Assembly (NCBI GenBank): GCA_014380485.1
Contig: JACMJU010000140.1
Span: 1 to 34,181, forward strand
DNA length: 34,181 nucleotides
Reading direction: 5' to 3'
Source of the DNA: Methyloceanibacter sp.
GTDB taxonomy: Bacteria > Pseudomonadota > Alphaproteobacteria > Rhizobiales > Methyloligellaceae
Shown: positions 10,044 to 19,406 of the stretch, piece after piece
Position numbering within the stretch: the stretch's first letter is position 1
Layout of the letters: each line of letters begins with the position of its first letter
The notes under the pieces: generated by a model
Databases searched by the model: none
What the model saw: only the letters and a program-made list of their open reading frames with translations
Told to the model about the DNA's origin: nothing
Position numbers and translations under genes: made by a program

Positions 10044-10922
10044 TCAAATGCGGGGCTGCCGGCGACCCGGCAGCCGCCGCACGCAACTCACCTCATAACC
10101 CGCCGCCTTGATGCGTTTCTTAGCGCGCGCGAAGGGCTCGGCCTCGACCGCCATGTGGAACGCATTGGCGTGGAGGAAGTCCTTGGCGCTCGTCATGATG
10201 CCGACATGGCCCTCCCAGAAAACGAGATCGCCGCGGCGAAGCCTCGCGCCTCCTCTCCATTCGATGGCGCGGCCGAGCTCCGCCGCCTGCATGTCGGCAT
10301 CGCGTGGTGCTGATTGGCCTGCCGCCTCGAGGGCGAGCTGCACCAGACCCGAGCAGTCGAGGCCGATGCTTGTGCGTCCGCCCCACAGATAGGGGGTGCC
10401 GAGAAACGCCTCGGCCACCGCGACAAAATCGGGTTCGGTTGAGCCGATCGGCGCGGCATGAGCGGCGAAGACATAGCCGCCGCCGGCAAGGGCGAGGAAT
10501 TTGCCCTCCGCGCGTTCGCAGGCGATGCGCGCGTTCACGCTGAGCAAGGCCAAAGGCGGCGTCTTGCCGTCGGGCTCCGGGTAGACATAGCTGCGCAGTG
10601 CCGCGATCCGATGCGTCGGCGTCACCAGGTGCCGCGTCAAGCCTTCGCTCGGCACGTAGCCGACATAGAAGTCGCGGGAAAGCTGAACCCAGGCCCAGCC
10701 CTCGCTCTCGTCGTAGACGGTCGCGGTCTCGCCGAGCAGCACCTCGGTGTCGAGCCTCGCATCGAAACGCGGTTCCCGGCGCAGAGGCAGGAAGGGGGCG
10801 CTGACTTGGCGGGGCTCCCCCTTAGCGAAGCGCGGGGCCTCGACCAGCCCTCGCAAGGACTCGGCCGCGAGATCGCCGCGATAGGCATGGCGGCGCGGAT
10901 CGGGCAGCGCGGTGTCGCTCAC
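10044..10922 (-). CDS. NlpC/P60 (C40) family peptidase with N-terminal SH3-like region, no obvious signal peptide
   Basis: FLGTPYLWGGRTSIGLDCSGLVQLALEAAG and GDLVFWEGHVGIM (Cys/His catalytic context). N-terminus MSDTALPDPRRHAYRGDLAAESLRG is not hydrophobic. Confidence 0.9.
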   Translation of the reverse strand: MSDTALPDPRRHAYRGDLAAESLRGLVEAPRFAKGEPRQVSAPFLPLRREPRFDARLDTEVLLGETATVYDESEGWAWVQLSRDFYVGYVPSEGLTRHLVTPTHRIAALRSYVYPEPDGKTPPLALLSVNARIACERAEGKFLALAGGGYVFAAHAAPIGSTEPDFVAVAEAFLGTPYLWGGRTSIGLDCSGLVQLALEAAGQSAPRDADMQAAELGRAIEWRGGARLRRGDLVFWEGHVGIMTSAKDFLHANAFHMAVEAEPFARAKKRIKAAGYEVSCVRRLPGRRQPRI

Positions 10923-12346
10923 GCGTTTTCAAGCTCTCGGCGGAAAAAGTGGAACAGCGCGCGGGCCGCCTGCGGCTCGCCGCCTTTCGGCCGGCCAGGC
11001 TGCTCGCTCGGGACCCAGCCGAAAATGTCGAGATGGGCAAAGCGCTTGGCATTGCGCACGAAGCGCTTGAGGAACAGGGCGGCGATGATGGACCCGGCGA
11101 ACGACCCCTCGGCGATATGGCTCACATCGGCGACGGCGCTTTTGAGCAGCTTGTCATAGGGCGCCCAGAAGGGCATGCGCCAGAGAGGATCGCCGACTTC
11201 GCGCCCCGCGGCGAGAAGGCGCTGGGCCAAGTCGTCGTCGTCGGTATAGAGAGGCGGCAGATCGGGTCCGAGCGCGACCCGCGCCGCGCCGGTAAGCGTG
11301 GCGATGGTGACGAGATAGTCCGGCGCCTCCTCGTCGGCGAGGCTGATGGCGTCGGCGAGCACAAGGCGTCCCTCGGCATCGGTGTTGCCGATCTCGACCG
11401 TCATGCCATTGCGGCTCGGCAGCACGTCGCCCGGCCTGAAGGCATTGCCGGCGATACTGTTCTCGGCGGCGGGGATCAGCACGCGGAGCCGCACCGGCAG
11501 CTTGGCGCGCATGGCGAGGAGCGCAAACGCAAGCGCCGAAGCCGCGCCTCCCATGTCCTTCTTCATCAAAACCATGGCGCTTGACGGCTTGATATCGAGC
11601 CCCCCGGTATCGAAACAGATACCCTTGCCGACGATCGTCACCTTGGGAGCGTGCTCGGAGCCCCAGCGCAGATCGATGAGACGGGGGCTGCGGTCGCTCG
11701 CCCGTCCCACGGCGTGGATCATCGGGAAATTGTCCGAGAGCAGGCCCGAGCCTTCGGTGACCTTGACGCTGCCGCCGAAGGCGGTGGCTAGCTCGCGGGC
11801 GGCGCCCTCAAGCTCGGCGGGGCCGAGATCGTTGGCCGGCGTGTTGATGAGATCGCGGCCGAAATAGAGCGCCTCGGCAAGCGCGAGCACTTGGTCGCGG
11901 TTCGCACCCTCCGGCAGCACCAGGCGTCTCTGCTTGTGCGCGTTTGCCGTCTTGTAGCGGGTGAAGGAATAGCTTCCGGCGAGGAAACCCAGGGCCGCAA
12001 GCTCGGCATCGGGAAGCGGCGAAGCGAAGCGATAGTCGCCCTCAGGCAGCTTCGCGGCAAGGACGCCGGTCAGAAGCGGAACTTGCGCCGCCCAGTCGTG
12101 GCCGCCGGTCCCGAGCAAGACCCCGCCGATGCCGCCGCGCCCGTCCGGAAGAAGGAGCACCGAGCCCTGCTTGGCGGTCCAGCCTTGCGCCTCGACCCAG
12201 CTGCGATCGGCCTCACTCAACCCGTCCAGCGCGGGGTCGTCGGCGGAGGCGATGAGGCGGCACGGCACGGAAGCGGCGCCCGCCGGAAGAAGCAGGTTCT
12301 CCAATCCGCGGCGCGTTGCCTCGAGCGTCGTCGCTTTGCTGGTCAT
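10919..12346 (-). CDS. M17 family leucyl aminopeptidase
   Basis: GKGICFDTGGLDIKPSSAMVLMKKDMGGAA and NTDAEGRLVLADAI are M17 metal/active-site motifs. Its stop overlaps the start of the NlpC/P60 gene. Confidence 0.93.
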   Translation of the reverse strand: MTSKATTLEATRRGLENLLLPAGAASVPCRLIASADDPALDGLSEADRSWVEAQGWTAKQGSVLLLPDGRGGIGGVLLGTGGHDWAAQVPLLTGVLAAKLPEGDYRFASPLPDAELAALGFLAGSYSFTRYKTANAHKQRRLVLPEGANRDQVLALAEALYFGRDLINTPANDLGPAELEGAARELATAFGGSVKVTEGSGLLSDNFPMIHAVGRASDRSPRLIDLRWGSEHAPKVTIVGKGICFDTGGLDIKPSSAMVLMKKDMGGAASALAFALLAMRAKLPVRLRVLIPAAENSIAGNAFRPGDVLPSRNGMTVEIGNTDAEGRLVLADAISLADEEAPDYLVTIATLTGAARVALGPDLPPLYTDDDDLAQRLLAAGREVGDPLWRMPFWAPYDKLLKSAVADVSHIAEGSFAGSIIAALFLKRFVRNAKRFAHLDIFGWVPSEQPGRPKGGEPQAARALFHFFRRELENA

Positions 12347-12405
12347 GGCTGGGCTTTAGAACCGGACTTGATGGGGCGGCGCATTAATGGCAGGGGAGGC
12401 TTGGC

Positions 12406-13119
12406 ATGACAATGGCGGAAGCTCGGGGCATGACGGCGTTTGGCTACACGCTCGTGATCGGCGACAAGAACCTCTCTTCATGGAGTTTGCGGCCCTGGCT
12501 CGCGCTCAAGCAGTGCGGCATCCCTTTCGCCGAGGCGCGCATCAGGCTGAGGCAGCCGGACAAGAAGACCGAGATCTTGCGCCACTCGCCGTCGGGCAAA
12601 GTGCCCGCGCTCAAGACCAAATGGGGCGTCATCTGGGATAGCATCGCCATTCTCGAATTTCTCGCCGAGCGTCATCCCGAATGTGCGCTGTGGCCGCGCG
12701 AAGAGGAGGCGCGCGCGGTCGCGCGCAGCATCTCCGCCGAAATGCATGCGGGTTTCGCCACGCTCCGCCATGAAATGCCCATGGACCTTCTCGGCCGATT
12801 ACCCTCCCCGCCCGTCGATGCCGTGCTCGAATCCGAGATCAGGCGGATCGCCGCGATCTGGACGGACACGCGAGCGCGTTTCGGCAAGGGTGGCCCGTTC
12901 CTGTTCGGCGCCTTCTCCAATGCCGACGCCATGTACGCGCCGGTGGCGACGCGCTTCCGCACCTACGGCGTCGATCTCGCCCGCTATGGCGATGACGGCA
13001 CGGGCGCGGCTTACGCGGCCGCCCTCCTCGCGCTTCCGGCGATGGAAGAATGGACCGAAGGCGCGGTCGAGGAGACCCGAAGCCGCTTGCGTCAGACCGA
13101 GGACGAAGCACCAAAATAG
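12406..13119 (+). CDS. Glutathione S-transferase family protein
   Basis: YTLVIGDKNLSSWSLRPWLALKQCGIPFAEARIRL...SPSGKVPALK...IWDSIAILEFLAERHPE, a thioredoxin-fold GST N-domain. The start could be the ATG at 12406 or 12430. Confidence 0.85.
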   Translation: MTMAEARGMTAFGYTLVIGDKNLSSWSLRPWLALKQCGIPFAEARIRLRQPDKKTEILRHSPSGKVPALKTKWGVIWDSIAILEFLAERHPECALWPREEEARAVARSISAEMHAGFATLRHEMPMDLLGRLPSPPVDAVLESEIRRIAAIWTDTRARFGKGGPFLFGAFSNADAMYAPVATRFRTYGVDLARYGDDGTGAAYAAALLALPAMEEWTEGAVEETRSRLRQTEDEAPK

Positions 13120-13121
13120 GG

Positions 13122-13628
13122 TCAGAAGCCGAGCGCGGCCATGAAGGCGGTATCCGGATAAACCAGCAGGCCGGAGGCTGCGAGCGCGATACCGTAGGGG
13201 ACGCCCTCATTTGGACTGTGCAGCCGGACCAGCCAGCCTTGGGAACTGAGCATCACCGGCAGGGGAAGGCCCCGCCAGAACAGGAGCAGGAGCGTGAGCG
13301 CGCCGCCGATCAAGGCGGCGTAGATCGTATAGGAGAGGACCGCTTCCGGACCGAGCCAGAGACAGGTGGCCGCAAACAGCTTGGCATCGCCCCCGCCGAT
13401 CAAGCCAAAGGAGAAGAGGACGAAAGCGACAGCGAGCGCGACGAGCGCGAGGGCGACATGGAGGCCGATATCCTGCCAGTCGAGGCCGGCCAGCGGCGCC
13501 ACCAAGAAGAAAAGAGCGGCCAGAGCCAAAGCGAGCCGGTTCGGAACCGTCATGGTCAGGAGGTCGGTGGCCGCTGCCAAGGCCATGGCGCCGGGAAAGA
13601 TCGTCAAGATGAGGAGATCTTTGATCAC
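13122..13628 (-). CDS. A24 prepilin peptidase, CpaA-like
   Basis: Multi-TM small protein with AAATDLLTMTVPN and GLIGGGDAKLFAA, the two aspartate motifs of prepilin peptidases. Confidence 0.87.
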   Translation of the reverse strand: MIKDLLILTIFPGAMALAAATDLLTMTVPNRLALALAALFFLVAPLAGLDWQDIGLHVALALVALAVAFVLFSFGLIGGGDAKLFAATCLWLGPEAVLSYTIYAALIGGALTLLLLFWRGLPLPVMLSSQGWLVRLHSPNEGVPYGIALAASGLLVYPDTAFMAALGF

Positions 13629-13693
13629 CGACGGTTCTTAGCGCTGATCGTTAGGCAAGGCCCGAGTGTGACGGCCGAGCGCTGAACGCAGCG

Positions 13694-15091
13694 TTAATGC
13701 GCGCGTCCCTGCGGCGCCCCGGCGGCGTGCCGCCCTACTTCAGGCGACTTGGTGCCTGCGCGGACCCGCCGGGCGAAAAGATCGTAAGGGTCGGCTCCCT
13801 CGACCAGCACGCTCAGGCGGTCCCCCGGTCTTAGGTCTTTCTCCCCGTTGAGATAGACATTCCCGTCGATTTCCGGCGCATCCCAATGCGAGCGGGCGAT
13901 GGCGCCCTCCTCGTCGATGCCGTCGATGAGGACCTCGATGGTCTTGCCCACGCGGCCGGCGAGCAGCTCTGCGCTGATCTTTTGCTGGTGCTCCATGAGG
14001 CGGTCATAGCGCTCGGCCTTGATCTCTTCCGGCACCTGAAGGGCAAGCGCATTGGCGGCGGCGCCGGCGACGTCCTCATATTTGAAGCAGCCCACCCGTG
14101 CGAGTCTCGCCTCGGCGAGCCAATCGAGAAGCTGCGCGAAATCGTCCTCGGTCTCGCCGGGGAAGCCGACGATGAAGGTCGAGCGTATGGCAAGGTCGGG
14201 ACAGATCGCCCGCCAGCGCGCGATGCGCTCCAACGTCTTCTCTTGATGGGCGGGGCGCCGCATCGCCTTCAATACCGTGGGGCTCGCATGCTGAAAGGGA
14301 ATGTCGAGATAAGGCAGCACTCTGCCCTCCGCCATCAGCGGCAGAACGTGGTCCACATGGGGATAGGGATAGACATAGTGCAGCCGCACCCACACGCCGA
14401 GCGAGCCGAGAGCTTGGGCAAGACTGAGAAAGCGCGTCTCGTAATCCTGGCCGCGCCACGCACTCTTGGCGTAACCGAGGTCGAGCCCATAGGCGCTCGT
14501 ATCCTGCGAGATGACGAGAAGCTCCTGGACGCCGGCGGCAACGAGGCGCTCGGCCTCTCCCATGACGTCGCCCAGCGCCCGGCTCTTGAGCCGCCCGCGC
14601 AAGCTGGGAATGATGCAGAAGCTGCACGCATTGTTGCAGCCTTCCGAAATTTTCACATAGGCGTAGTGGCGGGGCGTGAGTCTCACCCCTTGCGGCGGCA
14701 CGAGATCGAGGAAAGGGTCGTGCGGCCGCGGCACCGCCTTATGGATCTCCTCGACCACGGCTTCATATTGGTGCGGGCCGGTGATGGCGAGGACTTGCGG
14801 ATGGGCCGCGCGAATGCGCTCGGACTCGACGCCGAGGCAACCGGTGACGATGACGCGGCCGTTCTCGGCCAAGGCCTCCCCGATCGCCGCAAGCGATTCC
14901 TCCTTGGCGCTGTTGAGGAAACCGCAAGTGTTGACCACGACCGCGTCGGCGCCCTGATAGCTCGCGGAGAGCTCATAGCCTTCGGCGCGAAGCCGCGTAA
15001 TGATGCGCTCGGAATCGACCAACGCCTTGGGGCAGCCCAGGCTGACGAAGCCGATCTTTGGCGCCGCCGCTCTTTCGGGAGTATCGCTCAT
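13694..15091 (-). CDS. rimO: Ribosomal protein S12 methylthiotransferase RimO
   Basis: [26 protein letters not shown], radical SAM motif [22 protein letters not shown] and [32 protein letters not shown]. Start taken at [15 protein letters not shown] (15091). Confidence 0.95.
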   Translation of the reverse strand: MSDTPERAAAPKIGFVSLGCPKALVDSERIITRLRAEGYELSASYQGADAVVVNTCGFLNSAKEESLAAIGEALAENGRVIVTGCLGVESERIRAAHPQVLAITGPHQYEAVVEEIHKAVPRPHDPFLDLVPPQGVRLTPRHYAYVKISEGCNNACSFCIIPSLRGRLKSRALGDVMGEAERLVAAGVQELLVISQDTSAYGLDLGYAKSAWRGQDYETRFLSLAQALGSLGVWVRLHYVYPYPHVDHVLPLMAEGRVLPYLDIPFQHASPTVLKAMRRPAHQEKTLERIARWRAICPDLAIRSTFIVGFPGETEDDFAQLLDWLAEARLARVGCFKYEDVAGAAANALALQVPEEIKAERYDRLMEHQQKISAELLAGRVGKTIEVLIDGIDEEGAIARSHWDAPEIDGNVYLNGEKDLRPGDRLSVLVEGADPYDLFARRVRAGTKSPEVGRHAAGAPQGRAH

Positions 15092-15304
15092 TGGGGCGCT
15101 TATAAGCGAGCGGCGCGGTCCCGTCGACTGAGGAAAGTTTCGGTGAGACGGGAAGCAGATGGGCTTCAATTATGGGCCCGAACAGCCCTGGAATGTGATC
15201 GTGGGTTTCGTCACCGAACGATAATGGTTCGACCGCGTTAGTTCAGATAACCCTAGGCCCATCAGCCGGTTCTTGCCCGCTCCTGAGCAGCGAATGGCGG
15301 CCAT

Positions 15305-15505
15305 ATGGATCCCTTCCCCACAGTCTACCGCGGTTATGACATCCAAATTGTAGGCAAACACGCCTCCTGGAGCTTTCGGGCTCGACCGCAAAGACCCGAA
15401 TCTCCCATCCTGTCCCAAGCAGTCTTATCGTTCTACGCATCACGGGAGGCCGCCCTGACAGCGGCCAAGAAACGCGTCGACCATCTGCTGACGAATTATC
15501 CATAA
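15305..15505 (+). CDS. Small hypothetical protein (66 aa)
   Basis: MDPFPTVYRGYDIQIVGKHASWSFRARPQRPESP... has plausible protein composition and no competing ORF on that strand. No family recognised. Confidence 0.45.
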   Translation: MDPFPTVYRGYDIQIVGKHASWSFRARPQRPESPILSQAVLSFYASREAALTAAKKRVDHLLTNYP

Positions 15506-15520
15506 ACCGCTGCGGTGAAG

Positions 15521-15745
15521 CTAGGCCACGCGGCGCGAGGAACTCTTGGGAGGCGAGGCATTCGAGTTCGACATCCCACCCCACGTATGGAGCAATGCGC
15601 GATCGGCCTCAAACTGGTCAGCCAGTTTCAGCCAGACGTGGGCAAGTTTCGTGAAGTCATCTCGGGATTTTGGACTGGTCGCAGCCTGAGCAAATCGAAA
15701 ACACTCGGCCGCTTGGCGGCGGCATTCCTGGGGATCACCGGACAT
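15521..15745 (-). CDS. Small hypothetical protein (about 74 aa)
   Basis: MSGDPQECRRQAAECFRFAQAATSPKSRDDFTKLAHVWLKLADQFEADRALL..., a helical small protein of a type common in Bradyrhizobium-like genomes. Start at an internal Met of ORF 15521..15799. Confidence 0.55.
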   Translation of the reverse strand: MSGDPQECRRQAAECFRFAQAATSPKSRDDFTKLAHVWLKLADQFEADRALLHTWGGMSNSNASPPKSSSRRVA

Positions 15746-15860
15746 CGCTCCTACCTCCTCGTATTGCAGGCGGGAGTGCGACTTACCTCTCTCAGCCACC
15801 GGACGCCTGGGGGATAGTGCCGATGGTCCTTAAAACTTAGCAGGCCGGCATTCCGGATGT

Positions 15861-15878
15861 CGGTAATGTAGATTACCG
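15861..15878. promoter_or_regulatory. Perfect inverted repeat CGGTAAT-GTAG-ATTACCG, candidate operator
   Basis: Two perfect 7-bp arms with a 4-bp spacer, lying between the Crp/Fnr-type gene and the small downstream gene. Confidence 0.4.
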
Positions 15879-15898
15879 GTAGTGCAATTTCGAGGGTC

Positions 15899-16612
15899 TT
15901 ACTGGTAGGTTTTTGGAAGACGAAAGGCGATCCGCTTCCGGACCAGCTGGTAGCATTCGCAAGACGCTTTCAGGAGACCTTCCCGGTCTAGCACGACGAT
16001 TTGCCTCTGGCCGGGCGCAACCAGGCCGGCCTTTTCCAACTCGCGCACAGCGTTCGTAATTGTCGGACGCTGTACTCCCAACATGTCAGCGAGCAGAGTC
16101 TGCGTGATCCGCATAACGTTGTCATCGGTTCGGTCATCCATCATGAGCAGCCATCGCGCCAGCCGCTGTTTCAGGCTATGTGTGCCGTTGCATGCGACCG
16201 ACACCAGCACTTGCTCCATGAAGGCTTCCACGTAGGCGTGCATCAGATTGCGGAAGGCCGGCATCGCCTTCATGGCTCGCAGGAATGCGCTGCGCGACAT
16301 CCTCGCGGCGCTGCCGGGGATCTGCACAAGAAACCGCACCGACGACTCTTCGTCGCCAAAGATGGCTTGAAACCCGGTGCAGCCCTCCCTACCGATCGTC
16401 GCCATCTCGATAATGCTCCCGTCCTCGTAAACCGCCACCACCGAAATAACGCCGCTGTCGGGGAAGAAGATTTCGTCAAGCGCACTGTCGGCGTCGAGGA
16501 GCACTTGGCCGCGCTCGCAAGGAACGGGATCGAGCTGTGTCATAATTCTCTTGAGATTGCTGGCGGAAAGCGCGAGCAGCAATCGGTTCCGGGGCCAGTT
16601 TGGCGGGCTCAT
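15899..16612 (-). CDS. Crp/Fnr family transcriptional regulator
   Basis: Cupin-type sensor half (LDEIFFPDSGVISVVAVYEDGSIIEMATIGREGCTGF) and C-terminal HTH (MRITQTLLADMLGVQRPTITNAVRELEKAGLV). Start taken at MSPPNWPRNRLLLALS. Confidence 0.88.
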   Translation of the reverse strand: MSPPNWPRNRLLLALSASNLKRIMTQLDPVPCERGQVLLDADSALDEIFFPDSGVISVVAVYEDGSIIEMATIGREGCTGFQAIFGDEESSVRFLVQIPGSAARMSRSAFLRAMKAMPAFRNLMHAYVEAFMEQVLVSVACNGTHSLKQRLARWLLMMDDRTDDNVMRITQTLLADMLGVQRPTITNAVRELEKAGLVAPGQRQIVVLDREGLLKASCECYQLVRKRIAFRLPKTYQ

Positions 16613-16952
16613 AAGCGATAAATGCGGTCGACCCCAGTCCGGTTGCGCAATGACCCACGGAGGCCGCTCTGCCCATTGCACTAAACTCCCGAGAGGTTCC
16701 TGCCTGAACGCGCGTACCCACGCGGACAGCGATGTTTTGGGCGCCCCCCCGCCCCCTCATACGACGAACAGGAACGGCGATGTATGCCCGGATGCGGATC
16801 CTAAAAACACCGGAAATTGGTGGGGTGAGGTGCCATTCCCGGGGGTGGGTCTACATCGGCGCAAACACCACGCCGGCTCGAGCGCCGCCAGATCCCGCAC
16901 GAGATGAACGCCCGCAAACATAGTTAAGGGCCGGGGCACATCTCTTTTGCGA

Positions 16953-19328
16953 TCAGCGCAGGAGACGGTCGATCTCGGGATCTTCGGGTTCGGCTGCGTC
17001 GCCCTGCTCCGCCGCGCCGGCATTCGGACCGGGCTTCACTTGCGGCGCTTCTTTCTTGCCGGAGCGCTGCCGGTTTTCCTCAGCCTCGCTCCCGCCGCTT
17101 TCGCCGTCACCGCGCTGCTCGATCTGAATATCGCCGAGAAAACGGCCGAGCGCCTCGCCGACCGGCTTCCCCTTGAACTTCTTTTGCAGCGCCTTGCCGA
17201 TCTGGTTGACGGCCTTGCCGGCCTTCTCGGGATTGGCGAGCAGCGTCTTGATCTCTGGACTTATGGTGGGCCGGTCGAGCGGCCCCTCGATGCGTATCGG
17301 CACGGAGAGCCCGGCAAGATCGTTGGCACCCCGTTGCCCTTCGGGTCCGGCGACGATCTCGGGATTGGCGAGGAGGTCGATCGTGCCTTGCACCAGGTTC
17401 ACGGTCCCGGCGGCCGCCACCTTGAGCAGCGGACTCGTCGCTGTGAGATTGTCGGTCTCGGCGATGCCGTTCTTGATGGTGAAGCTCCCGCCGAGATCGG
17501 TGAACGCGGTCTTGGCGCCCGGTCCCTGGCGCAGGTCCGGTATCTCGCCCGCCCCGAGCTGCCCGATCATCTCGCTGAGGTTGACGCCGTCGATCGCACC
17601 ATTGCTTACGGCGATACTACCCTGTCCGGCGAGCGAGGATTTGATCTCCTCGGCGCTTCGGCCCATGCCGCTGATCTCAAGCGCGAGCTTTGTGTGGCCC
17701 TCAAGCAAGCTGAACTGGGCCGCATCGGAGAGCAGGGTCTTGGCCTGCACGCCGTCGAGCAGAAAGTCCCCGGTGAAGGCGGGAACCGGTTTGGTGGCGT
17801 CGAGCACGAGCTTCCCGCTGGCATGACCGTCATAGAGGTCCATGCCGCCGAGCGTGGCGTTCAGCACGCCGTCGCGGAAGGCAAGACCGAGCGAGCTCGG
17901 CCCGAGCTCGAGATGAAAGACGCGGGTCTTGCGCACATTGAGATTGACGTCGGCGTCGAAGGAGGCGGGCGAGGCCGTCTTCGCCGGCACGGGAGCGGCG
18001 GGAGCGGTTTGCGGAGCCGGACTTGCGGATTCGGACGGGGCGGTCTCGGCCGGGGCGGTCTCGACCGGGACGCCGGGCTCGGCGTCTTGCACGCCTGCAC
18101 CTGCGCTCCGGTCCGCTTCCGGCTTGGTGAACCAGTCTTTCGCTCCTTGAGCGTCAGCAGGCGTGCCACTCTCGGCCCGGGGCGCAGCGCTTGGCTCGGA
18201 AGGCGACGGCTTGCGGTCCGCTTGCTCCGCCTTCGGCCCCGCCGCAAGAAATGGATTGAGGTCGAGATAGTCGAGCGCCAGCGCCGCCCTGATATGAGGT
18301 CGCGGCGCGCGAAAGGCGACCACCGCTTGCCCTTGGCCGCGCGCGTGCTCGAGCGCAAAGCGGGCGTTGCTGAAGGTGATTTCATCGTTCTTCCACGCGA
18401 CATGGCTGGCAAGCTCGCCATCGCCGATGCCGGTGGTGGCGGCGGGCTTTTCCCGCATCCAGGCGAGGAGCGAAGGAACCGAGTGGGCCTTGGCGGACAG
18501 TTCGCCCTGCCCGGTCAGGCTCGGCCGGGTCAGCAAGCTGCCATCGAAGCGCGCGGCGAGAGAAGGAGTGTCCAAAGCAAGCACCAGTCTCGCCGGGCGC
18601 TTCTCGCGGAGGTCGGCGACGGAGGTCAGCTCGAAACTGAAGTCGACCGTCTGCTCTTTCCAGTCGAACTTGCCCGATCCGGTGAAGGGCGCGGTGAGCG
18701 TCGGCAGGCTGAGACTAGCGGCGATGTGTTCGACGCGACGCGCGGTGCCTTTCGCGTCGTAAACGATGTTGACCGTGCCGTCCTCGATACGCACGTCCCT
18801 GAGCTTTACGTCGCGGCGGGGCTTGGCGCTGGGATCTGTGGCTTTGGCCGTTTTGGGCTTCTTTGGCTGCCGGTCGTCATCGCCGAGGCGCAGCGTCAGC
18901 ACCGGCCGCTCCAGCACGATGCGCTCGGCATCGATGTTACGGCTCATCAGCTCCATCAGACTGACATCGATGACCAGTCGCGCCACGGAGAAGTCCGTCG
19001 TGCCCGCGCGCGCCTCGGGATCGACAAAGGTCGCGTCGGTGATGACGACGTGGGGACCCGGGGTAAAGAGGAGCGCAGTCGTGCCTTTGACTGTGAGTTC
19101 GCGCCCCGTTTGCTCCTTGATGCGATTGGCCACGCGGTCGCGGACCCAATCCGCCGAAATGAGGAGATTGACGGCAACGAGGACGAGCAAGGCTGCGCCG
19201 ACAATCGTTCCGGCAACGATCAGCAAGAGCCGGGTGCGCCGGTTCATGGCCGGTTGCGCGGGGCGCTTTGGCGCCGGCGCGTTTCGATGCTCCTGAGACG
19301 GCGGTGTGGGGGGTTGGTGGCTGTGCAT
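16953..19328 (-). CDS. AsmA family protein
   Basis: N-terminal TM (RTRLLLIVAGTIVGAALLVLVAVNLLI), GRELTVKGTTALLFTPGPHVVITDATF, and C-terminal SAEEIKSSLAGQGSIAVSNGAIDGVNL...PIRIEGPLDRPTISPEI. An alternative start is at 19247. Confidence 0.9.
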   Translation of the reverse strand: MHSHQPPTPPSQEHRNAPAPKRPAQPAMNRRTRLLLIVAGTIVGAALLVLVAVNLLISADWVRDRVANRIKEQTGRELTVKGTTALLFTPGPHVVITDATFVDPEARAGTTDFSVARLVIDVSLMELMSRNIDAERIVLERPVLTLRLGDDDRQPKKPKTAKATDPSAKPRRDVKLRDVRIEDGTVNIVYDAKGTARRVEHIAASLSLPTLTAPFTGSGKFDWKEQTVDFSFELTSVADLREKRPARLVLALDTPSLAARFDGSLLTRPSLTGQGELSAKAHSVPSLLAWMREKPAATTGIGDGELASHVAWKNDEITFSNARFALEHARGQGQAVVAFRAPRPHIRAALALDYLDLNPFLAAGPKAEQADRKPSPSEPSAAPRAESGTPADAQGAKDWFTKPEADRSAGAGVQDAEPGVPVETAPAETAPSESASPAPQTAPAAPVPAKTASPASFDADVNLNVRKTRVFHLELGPSSLGLAFRDGVLNATLGGMDLYDGHASGKLVLDATKPVPAFTGDFLLDGVQAKTLLSDAAQFSLLEGHTKLALEISGMGRSAEEIKSSLAGQGSIAVSNGAIDGVNLSEMIGQLGAGEIPDLRQGPGAKTAFTDLGGSFTIKNGIAETDNLTATSPLLKVAAAGTVNLVQGTIDLLANPEIVAGPEGQRGANDLAGLSVPIRIEGPLDRPTISPEIKTLLANPEKAGKAVNQIGKALQKKFKGKPVGEALGRFLGDIQIEQRGDGESGGSEAEENRQRSGKKEAPQVKPGPNAGAAEQGDAAEPEDPEIDRLLR

Positions 19329-19406
19329 GGGCCTAGGGACCGAACTCTTGGACTCTAGCCCGACAATTAAGGTGAGAATAGGAATTGGAGGGGCGGGCGG
19401 CGCCGG

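Noticed and set aside
10458-11159. Plus-strand ORF bridging the NlpC/P60 and M17 genes
   Set aside because: Antisense shadow over two well-supported genes.
13680-13693. Hairpin after the rimO stop (CGCTG-CGTT-CAGCG on the minus strand) as an intrinsic terminator
   Set aside because: Stem is only 5 bp and no T-tract follows; too weak to call.
13886-15241. 451-aa plus-strand ORF
   Set aside because: Antisense to rimO, whose radical SAM and conserved motifs are clear.
16737-16756. C-rich run (GCGCCCCCCCGCCCCC) as a functional element
   Set aside because: Simple low-complexity tract in a GC-rich genome; could also be a sequencing-error hotspot, but nothing supports a function.
16551-16907. 118-aa plus-strand ORF partly in the AsmA/Crp intergenic region
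   Set aside because: Composition is not protein-like, it overlaps the regulator's 5' end and no ribosome binding site is obvious.
16947-19358. 803-aa plus-strand ORF, longer than the minus-strand ORF it overlaps
   Set aside because: It is the antisense shadow of the AsmA gene. The minus-strand protein has a recognisable TM start and AsmA motifs, while the plus-strand one reads as Arg/Gly/Ala/Asp-rich low-complexity sequence typical of GC-rich antisense frames.
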